A stretch of 64,000 nt of DNA from Ruminococcus flavefaciens (lineage in GTDB: Bacteria > Bacillota > Clostridia > Oscillospirales > Ruminococcaceae): assembly GCA_002371825.1 (NCBI GenBank), contig DFHF01000037.1:62001-126000 (forward strand), in the 5' to 3' direction. Made by a program: the position numbers and the translations under genes. Numbering within the stretch: position 1 is the stretch's first letter; each line of letters opens with the position of its first letter. Under the pieces are notes generated by a model, which made no database searches, was not told where the DNA came from, and saw only the letters and a program-made list of their open reading frames with translations. Positions 8,664 through 16,951 of this stretch are shown here, piece after piece.

Positions 8664-9245
8664 TTATATCTCGTCCATTTTGCTGTCCTTCGAGATCTCA
8701 GGGATATCATCCATATCCCCCTTTTTCTCGGGACTGAGGGGTTGAAACTGTGGGATATACTCCTTGGGAGCGTTATTCTGCTCGTTGACACGTTCATTGA
8801 AATACGGAAATCCCTCCTGCTCTTCAAGGTAGCGGTAATCCCGGTTAGCTTTCAGAGTCAGAAGTGCAAGGATCACTGAAATGGTAAGTACTATCGACGC
8901 CATGCCAAAGCCTTCCATTACTCCGCCAAGAAAAATATCCATATAATTCGTGCCGTTGGCAAATGCCGGCAGCGGCAGATTCACAAGTGCGACCAAAGGT
9001 GCGGCCAGCGCATGAAAATCACTGCGCTTGTAGACACCGGTATATCCACAATACATCAAAAGTCCCTTGAATACGAATCCGTCCAGGAAAAGAAACCAAA
9101 CATCCCCTGCAACAGTAAGTATCATAAGGAAGGTGGCAGCAAAAATATATAATATACAGCCTACGATGTAGATCATGCCAACACGGTCATGTATCTTTTT
9201 GCATTTTTTAAGGAGTACTGCATTGCTTACTGGATCTCTTGTCAT
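8664..9245 (-). CDS. Hypothetical membrane protein, four predicted segments
   Basis: Protein of 193 aa from the ATG at 9245 (a GTG nine bases upstream is the alternative; GGTGA lies 5 bases before the ATG, so I prefer ATG). Four hydrophobic stretches (roughly residues 24-45, 48-65, 78-95 and 110-130) and a charged cytoplasmic tail rich in Glu, Asp, Lys and Pro. No family recognised. It follows the NERD-domain gene by under 20 bases on the same strand, so the two are probably co-transcribed. Confidence 0.7.
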   Translation of the reverse strand: MTRDPVSNAVLLKKCKKIHDRVGMIYIVGCILYIFAATFLMILTVAGDVWFLFLDGFVFKGLLMYCGYTGVYKRSDFHALAAPLVALVNLPLPAFANGTNYMDIFLGGVMEGFGMASIVLTISVILALLTLKANRDYRYLEEQEGFPYFNERVNEQNNAPKEYIPQFQPLSPEKKGDMDDIPEISKDSKMDEI

Positions 9246-9263
9246 GTCAGTCACCGCAGGATA

Positions 9264-9887
9264 TCAGTCCCAGTCCTTCTTATTGAAGTTATGAAGGAGC
9301 TTTTTGAAAATATTGTTCACCTGCAGCTTCTGGAAGTAGTGATAGAGTACATCCTGGTTGCAGCGTGCATCAGGAAGGCTCTCATAGAACTTCTTGAAGC
9401 CGTCAAGGTCCATTCCAACCTTAGCCTCATTATTGAGGTTCTTATCGGTGAATACAACTGCTCCGTAAACAGGAGTATTTTCAAATCCGCCTTTTTTCAT
9501 ATGGTGATTAACATTATCGAGATGAGTCTTGTTCTGGAGCTCAGGATTATAGAGCTTATGCACCTTAGGACCAATCTTATGTGTGAGCTTTTTTCCCTTT
9601 CCGGAAATGGTGCCCGAGATACCCTTTGTCTCAACAACAAGCACACCAAAGCGTCCGAAAACAAGGTGGTCTATCTCCACAGTCTTACGGTAGAGAGGGA
9701 GAAAAGCATTATTGATTATTCTTATATTATCGTCCTTGCCGAGTTTTTTAATGGTTCCTGCAACTTTTCTTTCAGCAGCTCTTCCCTTGCGCTTGCCCTT
9801 GCTGAAATAGGAGATAATTCCCCAGAGGACAAGTGCGACAACAGCGGCTGCTAAAACAATCAGAAAAATTTTTACATTCTTATCCAT
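9264..9887 (-). CDS. Membrane-anchored NERD-domain protein
   Basis: Protein of 207 aa. An N-terminal membrane segment (about residues 6-25) is followed by basic residues and a NERD (nuclease-related) domain: TVEIDHLVFGRFGVLVVETKG contains the Asp and the E-x-K of the predicted nuclease core. The family is found alone or fused to helicases and its substrate is mostly unknown. The start is the ATG at 9887: GAGGAG lies 7-12 bases upstream, inside a longer frame opened by TTG at 9902. A second, helicase-fused NERD protein lies at 18585-20306. Confidence 0.85.
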   Translation of the reverse strand: MDKNVKIFLIVLAAAVVALVLWGIISYFSKGKRKGRAAERKVAGTIKKLGKDDNIRIINNAFLPLYRKTVEIDHLVFGRFGVLVVETKGISGTISGKGKKLTHKIGPKVHKLYNPELQNKTHLDNVNHHMKKGGFENTPVYGAVVFTDKNLNNEAKVGMDLDGFKKFYESLPDARCNQDVLYHYFQKLQVNNIFKKLLHNFNKKDWD

Positions 9888-9984
9888 GATATTTCTCCTC
9901 AAAAGGTGAATAATTGATGTCTTTCATGCCATAATACAAACAGACGCTCAAAGCGTCAATCCCGAATCAAGAGGTGTTCTCAAT

Positions 9985-10209
9985 ATGTGGGACAAACTTG
10001 CTCTTATCCTTCTGATAATCGGAGGGATAAACTGGGGATTAGTAGGTATATTCGAGCTTGACATGGTAGCATGGCTTTTCGGCGGCTCAGAAAGCATTAT
10101 CAGCAGAACTGTCTATATTCTCGTAGCTTTATCTGCGGTATGGTGCATTTCTCTTCTCTTCCGCAGAGACGAAGAGCTCGCCTACAGTACCTCATCGGAT
10201 CACCACTGA
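9985..10209 (+). CDS. DUF378 family small membrane protein
   Basis: Protein of 74 aa with two hydrophobic segments and the DUF378 signature (GGINWGLVGIF, then VYILVALSAVW). Function unknown; the family is a widespread two-segment inner-membrane protein. The ATG is preceded by AAGAGGTG. Monocistronic, ended by the hairpin at 10220-10250. Confidence 0.88.
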   Translation: MWDKLALILLIIGGINWGLVGIFELDMVAWLFGGSESIISRTVYILVALSAVWCISLLFRRDEELAYSTSSDHH

Positions 10210-10219
10210 CCCCTTTGAC

Positions 10220-10255
10220 AAACCGCTCCAATGATGCCGTGGGGCGGTTTATTTC
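10220..10255 (+). terminator. Terminator of the DUF378 gene
   Basis: Stem AAACCGCTCC (10220-10229) with GGGGCGGTTT (10241-10250), then ATTTCATTT. Confidence 0.8.
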
Positions 10256-10287
10256 ATTTATGATCGCTATACTTCCTTCGTGGAAAT

Positions 10288-10316
10288 ATAAAAACAGGGA
10301 GACCGAAGTCTCCCTT
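10288..10316 (-). terminator. Terminator of the rpsF-ssb-rpsR operon
   Basis: Minus-strand stem GGGAGAC (10314-10308) with GTCTCCC (10303-10297), loop TTCG, tail TGTTTTTATA. Confidence 0.88.
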
Positions 10317-10325
10317 TATTATCTA

Positions 10326-10568
10326 TTAGTCGCTTACATAAGGGAGAAGTGCTATGTGTCTTGCTCTCTTGATAGCTACTGTCAGCTCACGCTGGTGATA
10401 TGCACAAGTGCCTGTAACACGTCTGGGAAGGATCTTAGCTCTCTCAGTCATGCACTTTCTGAGCTTTGCGAGGTCCTTATAATCGATCTTCTCGATTCTG
10501 TCTGCGCAGAAGAGGCAAACCTTCTTGCGGGGCTTCTTTGCAGGACGGGAATTTCTTTCCTTTTCCAT
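10326..10568 (-). CDS. rpsR: 30S ribosomal protein S18
   Basis: Protein of 80 aa that binds the 30S platform next to S6. Seen: basic N-terminus, CLFCADRIEKIDYKDLAKL, KILPRRVTGTC and the C-terminal helix ending RARHIALLPY. The start is the ATG at 10568, 7 bases after TAGGAGG; a longer frame through an upstream ATG at 10586 would swallow that site. Last gene of the conserved rpsF-ssb-rpsR operon. Confidence 0.97.
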   Translation of the reverse strand: MEKERNSRPAKKPRKKVCLFCADRIEKIDYKDLAKLRKCMTERAKILPRRVTGTCAYHQRELTVAIKRARHIALLPYVSD

Positions 10569-10620
10569 GACTTTTCCTCCTATCATAATAAAGTAATGTT
10601 TTCAGTTAAACTGATCTTCC

Positions 10621-11139
10621 TCAGAACGGAACGTCGCCGTCGCTGAGGATCTCCTCAAAATCACTGAGGCTGCCGTAAGACATACTGTCATTAGCTGCGG
10701 GCTGCTGAGGAGCTGCCTGCTGGGGAGGAGCTGAATAACCATTATTGTAGTTGTTCTGGGGAGCACTATAACCGCCGTTGCCGCCCTGATAGCCGCCGTT
10801 TCCTCCGGCCTCTCTCTTGGAGCCGGTGAACTCAACGTTATCAACATACACCTCTGTGGTATAGTGAGTAACATCGGAGTGGTTCCTGTCCTGATAGCTG
10901 CCTGTTCTGAGGCTTCCCTCAACACAGATCATGCTGCCTTTATTGAAGTAGCGTGTAACGAACTCTGCGGTCTGTCTCCATGCAACACAGGTGATAAAAT
11001 CCGCCTGTCTCTCACCGCTCTGCTTATCAACAAAATTCCTGTTGACAGCGACAGTAAATCTGCATGAGGAAACCCCGCTCTGAGTTTGTCTGAGCTCAGG
11101 ATCAGCTGTAAGTCTTCCCATTAAAATAACTTTATTCAT
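10621..11139 (-). CDS. ssb: Single-stranded DNA-binding protein
   Basis: Protein of 172 aa with an OB fold (about 1-105; NKVILMGRLTADPELR at the start), a Gly/Gln/Asn/Pro-rich disordered linker (GGNGGYQGGNGGY, PQQAAPQQP), and the acidic tip DGDVPF that recruits replication and repair proteins. The ATG at 11139 is 7 bases from AAGGAGG; the GTG just before it would be too close. Middle gene of the S6-SSB-S18 operon. Confidence 0.97.
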   Translation of the reverse strand: MNKVILMGRLTADPELRQTQSGVSSCRFTVAVNRNFVDKQSGERQADFITCVAWRQTAEFVTRYFNKGSMICVEGSLRTGSYQDRNHSDVTHYTTEVYVDNVEFTGSKREAGGNGGYQGGNGGYSAPQNNYNNGYSAPPQQAAPQQPAANDSMSYGSLSDFEEILSDGDVPF

Positions 11140-11170
11140 CACTGCACCTCCTTAAATAATGAAGCATTAA

Positions 11171-11467
11171 TTATTCTACGACTGTTACCAGTGAGCGAAG
11201 AATACCGTCTGCAATGTTGAGACGTCTTGAAAGCTCAGCAGGATAATCGGGCTGTGATGTAAATGTATAGATCACATAGTAGCCCTCTGTCTCGTCTTCG
11301 ATAGGATATGCAAGCTTACGCTTACCCCAATCCTCGTTAACTTCAACAGCTTCGGCGTGACGCTCGATTCTCTCCTTGAACTTCTGGATGAGAGCCTTCA
11401 TAGGCTCCTCGCCGTTCTTAAGGCTGAAAACAACCATTACTTCATACTTAGCGGATACCTTTGCCAT
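11171..11467 (-). CDS. rpsF: 30S ribosomal protein S6
   Basis: Protein of 98 aa with the S6 ferredoxin-like fold: YEVMVVF at the N-terminus, GKRKLAYPI and EGYYVIYTF in the middle, RLNIADGILRSLV at the end. The start is ATG at 11467, preceded by AAGGAGG at 8 bases; the frame stays open to 11500 but that stretch is leader. First gene of rpsF-ssb-rpsR. Confidence 0.97.
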   Translation of the reverse strand: MAKVSAKYEVMVVFSLKNGEEPMKALIQKFKERIERHAEAVEVNEDWGKRKLAYPIEDETEGYYVIYTFTSQPDYPAELSRRLNIADGILRSLVTVVE

Positions 11468-11489
11468 GATGTACACCTCCTTCTGGATT

Positions 11490-11514
11490 CTGCCGGACAA
11501 CCTCCTGCCGGCAA
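11490..11514 (-). promoter_or_regulatory. Leader hairpin, candidate S6:S18 autoregulatory site
   Basis: In the 5' leader of rpsF, about 20-45 bases before the start, TTGCCGG pairs with CCGGCAG around an 11-base loop containing AGGAGG. Many bacteria regulate this operon by an S6:S18 complex binding a CCG-containing leader; position and CCG content fit, but the full consensus was not checked. Confidence 0.4.
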
Positions 11515-11550
11515 GGATATTCTGTCCGTGTTTTCACACGATACTTGAAT

Positions 11551-11579
11551 ATTATATCATCTTTTTCTGAGCTTGTCAA
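11551..11579 (-). promoter_or_regulatory. Sigma-A promoter of rpsF-ssb-rpsR
   Basis: Perfect consensus on the minus strand: TTGACA (11579-11574), 17 bp, TATAAT (11556-11551). Confidence 0.92.
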
Positions 11580-11683
11580 GTAAAAAGTGCAAAAAAACAT
11601 TATTTTTTCAGCTGCAGCCTGCTGCTTTTCTTAACGGATGACAGCTGAAGCTCTGACTGATGATACTACATATAATATAATTA

Positions 11684-11712
11684 TTGATTTTTCTGCGGAG
11701 ATATGTTATAAT
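11684..11712 (+). promoter_or_regulatory. Sigma-A promoter of pyrK-pyrD
   Basis: TTGATT (11684-11689), 17 bp, TATAAT (11707-11712), 36 bases before the pyrK start. The short leader leaves no room for a PyrR attenuator. The remainder of the gap to the rpsF promoter shows nothing further. Confidence 0.8.
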
Positions 11713-11748
11713 GTTATCCGATAAATGGATTTCAAAAAGGAGGACAAT

Positions 11749-12519
11749 ATGAAATATATCCAGGGAAACTATATTATCGCCTCAAAAGAGGCAATTGCCC
11801 GCAATATATACAGCTTCACAATAAGCTGTCCGGAAGTGGCGGATATTGCCTGTCCGGGACAGTTCGTTCATATCAGAGCAAAAGGCTACACGCTCCGCCG
11901 CCCCATCTCTATATGCGGAATAGATAAGGCTAAGGGCACTCTCCGTATCGTCTTTGAGATAAGAGGCGAAGGCACAGAGGAGATCTCCCGTCTCAATAAG
12001 GGTGACCTCATAGATATGCTGGCTCCTCTCGGACACGGATTTACTGTATCAGACAAGTTCAATAAGGTAATACTCATCGGCGGCGGTATTGGTACTCCGC
12101 CCATGCTCCCCCTTGCAAACATATACGGAAGCAAGGCTGCAGCTATCTCCGGATTCAGAAATGCCTCCGCAGTCATACTTCAGGAGGACTTCAAAAAGAC
12201 CGGCGCTGAGACTGTACTCTGTACTGATGACGGCTCAGCCGGCATACACGGATTTGTTACAGAGCCCCTCAAGGAGCTGCTTGCAAAAGGCGGTATCGAC
12301 GCTGTTTATGCCTGCGGTCCTATGCCAATGCTGAAGGGCATATCCGCACTCTGCAAGGAAAACGGTGTCTACTGTGAGATATCCCTTGAAGAGAGAATGG
12401 CCTGCGGCATCGGTGCCTGTCTTGGATGCGCCTGCCGCACTCAAAGAAATGATGAAGAATATTTCGCCCACGTCTGCAAGGATGGTCCTGTTTTCAAAGC
12501 TGAGGAGGTGCTCTGGTAA
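11749..12519 (+). CDS. pyrK: Dihydroorotate dehydrogenase B, electron-transfer subunit
   Basis: Protein of 256 aa passing electrons from the PyrD FMN to NAD+. Seen: FAD-binding RRPISI, the Gly-rich nucleotide site IGGGIGTPPM, and a [2Fe-2S] cluster motif CGIGACLGCACRT with a later CKDGPVF. The start is the ATG at 11749, directly after AAGGAGG; an in-frame ATG at 11725 precedes that site and is rejected. Its stop overlaps the pyrD start by one base (TAATG), so the two are translationally coupled, as usual for the type 1B enzyme. Confidence 0.96.
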   Translation: MKYIQGNYIIASKEAIARNIYSFTISCPEVADIACPGQFVHIRAKGYTLRRPISICGIDKAKGTLRIVFEIRGEGTEEISRLNKGDLIDMLAPLGHGFTVSDKFNKVILIGGGIGTPPMLPLANIYGSKAAAISGFRNASAVILQEDFKKTGAETVLCTDDGSAGIHGFVTEPLKELLAKGGIDAVYACGPMPMLKGISALCKENGVYCEISLEERMACGIGACLGCACRTQRNDEEYFAHVCKDGPVFKAEEVLW

Positions 12520-13430
12520 TGGCTGATCTTTCTGTAAAAGTATGCGGTATCGATTTCAAGAACCCTATAATCCCTGCATCCGGAGTTTTTGGATACGGCA
12601 GAGAATATGAAGAGCTCTTCCCTCTCAATAAGCTTGGCGGTATCGCCACAAAGGGGACCACACTTCATCTCCGTACCGGAAATCTTGCTCCCCGTATAGC
12701 TGAGACTCCTTCCGGTATGCTTAATTCTGTAGGCCTTCAGAATCCCGGCATCGACCACTTCATCAGCACTGAACTCCCCTATCTCCTAACAAAGGACCTT
12801 GTTGTTCTGGCCAATATCGCCGGTTCAACTCCGGACGAGTGTGCAGAAGTCGCTGCAAAGCTGGACGATACTGATGTTCATATGATAGAGCTGAATATCT
12901 CCTGCCCCAATGTAAAGCAGGGCGGTGCAGCCTTCGGTACAAGCTGCGACATGGCCGGAGAGGTAACAAAAAAAGTTCGTCAGGCTACAAAAAAGCCCCT
13001 GGTGGTAAAGCTTTCCCCCAATGTCACAAGCATTACTGATATCGCAAAATCAGTTGAGGCTGCCGGCGCTGACGCTGTTTCACTTATAAACACTCTCCTC
13101 GGAATGAGGATAGATATAAACACCCGCCGCCCCATACTCCGCAACAACGTCGGCGGTATGAGCGGTCCGGCAGTATTCCCTATCGCTGTACGCATGGTAT
13201 GGCAGGTTGCTAACGCTGTTGATATCCCTGTTATCGGTATGGGAGGAGTTTCCTCCGGCCGTGACGCTATCGAGCTTATGATGGCAGGTGCTTCTGCTGT
13301 TCAGGTCGGAGCCGCTATTTTCACTGACCCCTATGCTCCTGTCAAGATAGTTGAGGAAATGAACGAATTTCTCGATTCAAAGGGCATTGCGTCCGTAAAG
13401 GACATCATCGGAACTGTTCAGCCCTGGTGA
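12519..13430 (+). CDS. pyrD: Dihydroorotate dehydrogenase type 1B, catalytic subunit
   Basis: Protein of 303 aa, a TIM barrel binding FMN that oxidises dihydroorotate to orotate in pyrimidine synthesis. Seen: NPIIPASGVFGYG, GLQNPG, catalytic-loop Cys in NISCPNVKQGG, and FMN-phosphate motifs GMGGVSSG and GASAVQVG. Partner of PyrK just upstream. No other pyr gene in the window. Confidence 0.97.
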   Translation: MADLSVKVCGIDFKNPIIPASGVFGYGREYEELFPLNKLGGIATKGTTLHLRTGNLAPRIAETPSGMLNSVGLQNPGIDHFISTELPYLLTKDLVVLANIAGSTPDECAEVAAKLDDTDVHMIELNISCPNVKQGGAAFGTSCDMAGEVTKKVRQATKKPLVVKLSPNVTSITDIAKSVEAAGADAVSLINTLLGMRIDINTRRPILRNNVGGMSGPAVFPIAVRMVWQVANAVDIPVIGMGGVSSGRDAIELMMAGASAVQVGAAIFTDPYAPVKIVEEMNEFLDSKGIASVKDIIGTVQPW

Positions 13431-13435
13431 AAAGC

Positions 13436-13897
13436 ATGATCGATTTTTCGCTGAGGAAAGCCACCGAAAAAGATAAGGAGCGTATAGATCAGCTATTTAT
13501 CGAAATGCTGCAAAGCATATATACAAATGAAGAAGCTGTGGGATATGAAAACGGATATCTCGATAAATTCTTTACCGGCGGTGATGACTGGATCTGCGTT
13601 GCGGAAACCGATGATAAAGTGGTCGGCTACATTTCTATCGAAGTTCATAAAGCACCGGAGTTATTCATTTATCTGGATGATCTTTCCGTATCGGTACAGT
13701 TCCGCAATTCAGGCATAGGCTCGGCACTCATCAGGGAAGCCATAGCTTTTGCCGGAAAGATAAACGCAAAGCACATCGCTCTTCATGTTGAAAGCTCAAA
13801 CAGTCAGGCCATAAAACTGTATGAACTCCTTGGTTTTTCCGTGCAAGACAATGACGGAACAAGGCTTCTCATGCGGTATGACATAGCTGACGCATGA
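13436..13897 (+). CDS. GNAT family N-acetyltransferase
   Basis: Protein of 153 aa with the Gcn5 fold: LRKATEKDKERI at the start, VGYISIEV, LDDLSVSVQFRNSGIGSALI (acetyl-CoA pyrophosphate loop) and the NSQAIKLYELLGF motif. Substrate unknown. Two starts are possible: GTG at 13427, overlapping the pyrD stop (GTGA), or ATG at 13436 with a weak GGTGA; I chose the ATG. It is probably read through from pyrKD. Confidence 0.88.
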   Translation: MIDFSLRKATEKDKERIDQLFIEMLQSIYTNEEAVGYENGYLDKFFTGGDDWICVAETDDKVVGYISIEVHKAPELFIYLDDLSVSVQFRNSGIGSALIREAIAFAGKINAKHIALHVESSNSQAIKLYELLGFSVQDNDGTRLLMRYDIADA

Positions 13898-13927
13898 CTA
13901 AAAAGACTACAAACGGAGTTACAAATA

Positions 13928-14356
13928 ATGATAATAATGTCAGTTGATTTCGGTGACGCAAGAACAGGCATAGCTGTCTGTGGAAAAAGCGAGCTTATCG
14001 CCTCCCCGGTATGCGTCATACAGGAAAAAGATTTTGAAAAGTGCATAGAAAAAACCGCTGCCCTCGTTAAAGAGCAGCGGGCTGAGGAAGTCGTTGTGGG
14101 CTATCCCAAGAACATGAACGGAACAGTTGGCGAAAGAGCTGAAAAATGCACTCTTTTCGCACAGAAGCTTCAGGAGCTTACCGGTGTCCCTACAAAAATG
14201 TGGGACGAGAGGAATACTACCGTTTCTGCTCATAATGCCCTCAACGTCACTAATACAAGAGGCAAAAAGCGCAAAGCTGTAGTGGATGCTGTTGCTGCCA
14301 CTATAATCCTTGAGAGCTATCTCGATTTCAGAAGAAATACCGGCGCTTCTACATAA
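13928..14356 (+). CDS. ruvX: Putative pre-16S rRNA nuclease / Holliday-junction resolvase YqgF
   Basis: Protein of 142 aa of the YqgF/RuvX family (RNase H fold). Seen: MSVDFGDARTGIAV with the first acidic residue, VVGYPKNMNG, DERNTT, and the C-terminal DAVAATIILESYL with the last Asp. In many Firmicutes it sits beside ireB; here ireB is 20 kb away at 33846. GGAG lies 9 bases before the ATG. The 3' end overlaps the convergent 57-aa gene by 8 bp. Confidence 0.94.
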   Translation: MIIMSVDFGDARTGIAVCGKSELIASPVCVIQEKDFEKCIEKTAALVKEQRAEEVVVGYPKNMNGTVGERAEKCTLFAQKLQELTGVPTKMWDERNTTVSAHNALNVTNTRGKKRKAVVDAVAATIILESYLDFRRNTGAST

Positions 14357-14522
14357 GCGCTGACTTCAGATCACTGAAAAGATCTCCGGCCGCTTTAAGT
14401 GTACGGCCTGCATCCTTTTTGATACTCAACTTCTTTATCGGCCCTGCGGAGGAAAAAGCATACCATGCAAGTCCTGCCGCTGTTCCGGCCGCTGCGCTCA
14501 CCGCAAATTTTTTCATATCCAT
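14349..14522 (-). CDS. Small 57-aa protein with N-terminal hydrophobic segment
   Basis: An ATG at 14522 is preceded by TAGGAGTG at good distance and opens 57 codons to a TAG at 14349. The product starts MDMKKFAVSAAAGTAAGLAW, has one hydrophobic Ala/Gly-rich stretch up to about residue 25 and a basic amphipathic remainder (KKLSIKKDAGRTLKAAGDLF). It resembles small single-span or exported proteins; family not recognised. Codon use matches its neighbours. It converges on and slightly overlaps ruvX and fills the 241-bp gap between ruvX and trmL. Confidence 0.6.
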   Translation of the reverse strand: MDMKKFAVSAAAGTAAGLAWYAFSSAGPIKKLSIKKDAGRTLKAAGDLFSDLKSALM

Positions 14523-14597
14523 ATTGTCACTCCTATCGGCAGTTTCCTGCCGTAATTATTCTATGCGGATCTTCCGCTGTTATTCAAGAGGATAAAA

Positions 14598-15098
14598 ATG
14601 CATAACCTTAATATAGTTCTCGTTGAACCGCAGATACCTCAGAATACAGGCAATATCTCCCGCACCTGCGCTGTTACCGGCGCAAGACTGCATCTTGTGA
14701 GGCCGCTTGGTTTTGAAGTATCTGACAAGCACCTGAAACGTGCAGGTCTGGACTACTGGGATAAGCTGGACATCACCTATTATGACGATCTCAGCGATTT
14801 CTTCAGTAAAAATCCGGACGGAAATTTTTTCTATTTTACAACCAAAGGCCGCACTGTTCACAGTGATGCTTCTTTTCCGGACAACTCCTACCTTATTTTC
14901 GGCCGTGAGGATAAAGGCCTGCCGGAAGAACTCCTTCATGATAATCCCGATTCCTGTCTTCGCATCCCGATGAGGAACGAGCTGAGAAGCCTTAACCTTT
15001 CTAATTCAGTGGCGATCGCTGTATATGAGGTCCTCAGACAGTGGGATTATCCCGATCTTTCTCGTGAAGGAAAGCTTACAAAATACGAATGGGACTGA
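14598..15098 (+). CDS. trmL: tRNA (cytidine(34)-2'-O)-methyltransferase
   Basis: Protein of 166 aa of the SPOUT superfamily, methylating the wobble base of tRNA-Leu isoacceptors. Seen: N-terminal NIVLVEPQIPQNTGNISRTC, the knot motifs LIFGREDKGLP and RIPM-x-LRSLNLSNSVAIAVYE. Length is the usual one for the minimal family. GAGG is 7 bases before the ATG. Confidence 0.95.
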   Translation: MHNLNIVLVEPQIPQNTGNISRTCAVTGARLHLVRPLGFEVSDKHLKRAGLDYWDKLDITYYDDLSDFFSKNPDGNFFYFTTKGRTVHSDASFPDNSYLIFGREDKGLPEELLHDNPDSCLRIPMRNELRSLNLSNSVAIAVYEVLRQWDYPDLSREGKLTKYEWD

Positions 15099-15148
15099 GG
15101 ACGTCTTTCAGAATGTCCTGAGCAAATTATAAACAAAGGAGTAAAATC

Positions 15149-16021
15149 ATGTCAAAAATAATCATCCTTACTGACAGCTGCTGTGACCTCTCAAAAGAGA
15201 TGATCGAGGAACTGGGAATAAAAGTCCTTCCCTTCACCCTGACTATCGGCGGCGAAAGCTTCCGTGAGACATTCGACAAATCAACTCAGGAAGTCTATGA
15301 GCTGATGGCTAAGACCGATGAGATCCCCAAGCACTCACAGATCTCTCCCGTTACATTTGAGGAAACATATAAGGAGCTCTTTGAGCAGGGTTATACTGAT
15401 ATAATCAGCGTATCTATCAACAGCCAGGGCTCAGGAACATATAACAATTCCATACTCGCTAAAAACGATTTCTTCGAGAATAATCCCGAAGCCAAGGATA
15501 AGCTCCGTATTTTCAATATTGATTCCAAGTGCTATACCATGTTCTATGGCTACCCGATAATGGAATCCGTCAAGAAGTTACGCAAGGGCGCTGAGGCTGA
15601 GGAAATAGTGGCTTACCTTGAAGACTGGTTCAATGTCTGCGGTATTTATGCAGTCCCCTATAACCTTAAATACGCTAAAAAGTCAGGAAGGGTCTCCGCA
15701 GCAAAGGCCTTCGCCGGAGAACTGCTCGGACTGAAGCCTGTCATCCTCTTCGCTGACGGTACTACTCAGAATGTTGACAAGATAAGAGGCGAAAAGAATA
15801 TCGTTTCCAAGCTTGTTGAGATAGTAGAAAAAAATATGACTCCCCAGACTCCCTACATAATCGTTCACGGCCGTGACGATTCTCTTGGAAAAGAGATCGA
15901 AAAGGAACTGTACAAGCGCACAGGCCGTAAGGCTGAGCTCTTCAATCCTATCGGAGCTGTTGTTACTGCAAATATCGGTCCTGATATCGTTGGAGTCATA
16001 GTCAGAAGAAAAAACAAGTAA
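15149..16021 (+). CDS. DegV family fatty-acid-binding protein
   Basis: Protein of 290 aa with the two-domain DegV fold: IILTDSCCDLS at the start, the HSQISPVTF loop, SINSQGSGTYNN, and KYAKKSGRVS followed by GLKPVI. By family knowledge these bind a fatty acid and, as FakB, present it to the kinase FakA; no fakA is in the window. AAAGGAG lies before the ATG. Ended by the strong hairpin at 16035. Confidence 0.95.
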   Translation: MSKIIILTDSCCDLSKEMIEELGIKVLPFTLTIGGESFRETFDKSTQEVYELMAKTDEIPKHSQISPVTFEETYKELFEQGYTDIISVSINSQGSGTYNNSILAKNDFFENNPEAKDKLRIFNIDSKCYTMFYGYPIMESVKKLRKGAEAEEIVAYLEDWFNVCGIYAVPYNLKYAKKSGRVSAAKAFAGELLGLKPVILFADGTTQNVDKIRGEKNIVSKLVEIVEKNMTPQTPYIIVHGRDDSLGKEIEKELYKRTGRKAELFNPIGAVVTANIGPDIVGVIVRRKNK

Positions 16022-16034
16022 TTTCTTTCAAAAA

Positions 16035-16075
16035 AAATATCTCCGAGGATGATTTCCTCGGAGATATTTCATTTT
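16035..16075. terminator. Bidirectional terminator between degV and the dockerin fragment
   Basis: Perfect 15-bp stem (16035-16049 with 16055-16069), 5-base loop, A-rich before and T-rich after. A near-identical hairpin stands at 24043, after the intact mannanase gene; it marks one end of the copied block. Confidence 0.92.
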
Positions 16076-16113
16076 AGTGCCGTTGTTAAAGAGTCCCTGA
16101 ATTCATATTCCCA

Positions 16114-16530
16114 TCATGCATTGGGATCAAGAGTTGCGACCTTCTGGAGAAGGAACTCCTGTATCTTCAGTGCATCCTGAGGTGTTATACTGCTTGTTGC
16201 GTTTTCATAGACATTTGCATTGCGCTTGCCCTTAGCAGTTATCCTGTTCTTGTCAGTGCCTTCCTCACCGAATCTGTCTCCGTTTGAGATGCTCTGCATT
16301 ACAAGAACTGCATCGTTCATCTTTACAAAGCCGTCACAGTCAGCATCTCCCCATAAGATATCCTTATCGTCATCTGTCTTGGGTTCAACGATGTCTGTGC
16401 CGCCGTTCTTATAAAGATCAGCCGGAAGCTCGTCAAGAGTTATACACTTCTCGCTCTGGAATACAGCTTTAACTGTATCTGCGTCCTGGTAGTCCTTGCC
16501 GGAAATGAACTTTTCTCCGTCGTCATACCA
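16114..16530 (-). pseudogene. 3' fragment of the GH26 mannanase-dockerin gene
   Basis: The last 139 codons of the gene at 24123-26198 are repeated here with two visible amino-acid changes (D for H after KDYQDA, and GEEGTDK for GEDGTDK), without indels (constant offset 8,009). It carries the end of the catalytic region, the acidic linker and the complete dockerin (GDADCDGFVKMNDAVLV and ITPQDALKIQEFL), but no signal peptide or start. Similarity stops at base 16530, where sequence switches to the sigma-factor remnant. An open frame with an ATG exists but has no ribosome-binding site or export signal. Confidence 0.88.
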
Positions 16531-16539
16531 AGTTGTCAA

Positions 16540-16951
16540 TTCTCTGACATATCTCAGTCTCTGTATATCAAAGGTAGCGTGTTAATAGAACTCAGCAAGC
16601 TGTCGTAATCATTGTTTTCATAAAATTCTATTTCGACAGGCACCTCATAATTTTCAATATCAACGTTGTGTTCAGCTTTTCGTTTGTTTCTATTGTACAT
16701 ATTGATAGATACATTCCTAACTATAATAACAATGTAAGGCTTCAATTCAGGACAAGGAATTGATTTTATTTTTTTGAAATTATCTGCAATTATTATAAAA
16801 GCCTGATGAACCACATCCTTGGAATCCTCAGAATTGTTGAGTATTTTATAAGCAACAGAATACATCATTTGTCTGTATTTCAGGTATAGTTCCTCAAATC
16901 TGTCCTTGTCCTCCTCAGATGAGAGTGAAGATAAATATATATATACAGCAT
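16540..16951 (-). pseudogene. Broken ECF-type sigma-70 factor gene
   Basis: Codes for sigma region 2: FEELYLKYRQMMYSVAYKILNN, DSKDVVHQAF, PYIVIIVRNVSINMYNRNKRKAE, and the start of region 4 (INTLPLIYRD). Two lesions: an ATG at 16951 with GGAG at correct distance is 2 bases out of frame because of a TA-repeat stretch, and the 3' end shifts frame and stops, with LRYVRELT readable in another frame before the joint with the dockerin fragment. A shorter frame from an internal ATG at 16868 remains open. The DNA-binding region 4 is lost, so no function is expected. Confidence 0.75.

Noticed and set aside
9189..9854. Plus-strand frame of 221 codons opposite the NERD gene
   Set aside because: Antisense shadow; the minus-strand genes have clear starts, motifs and codon use.
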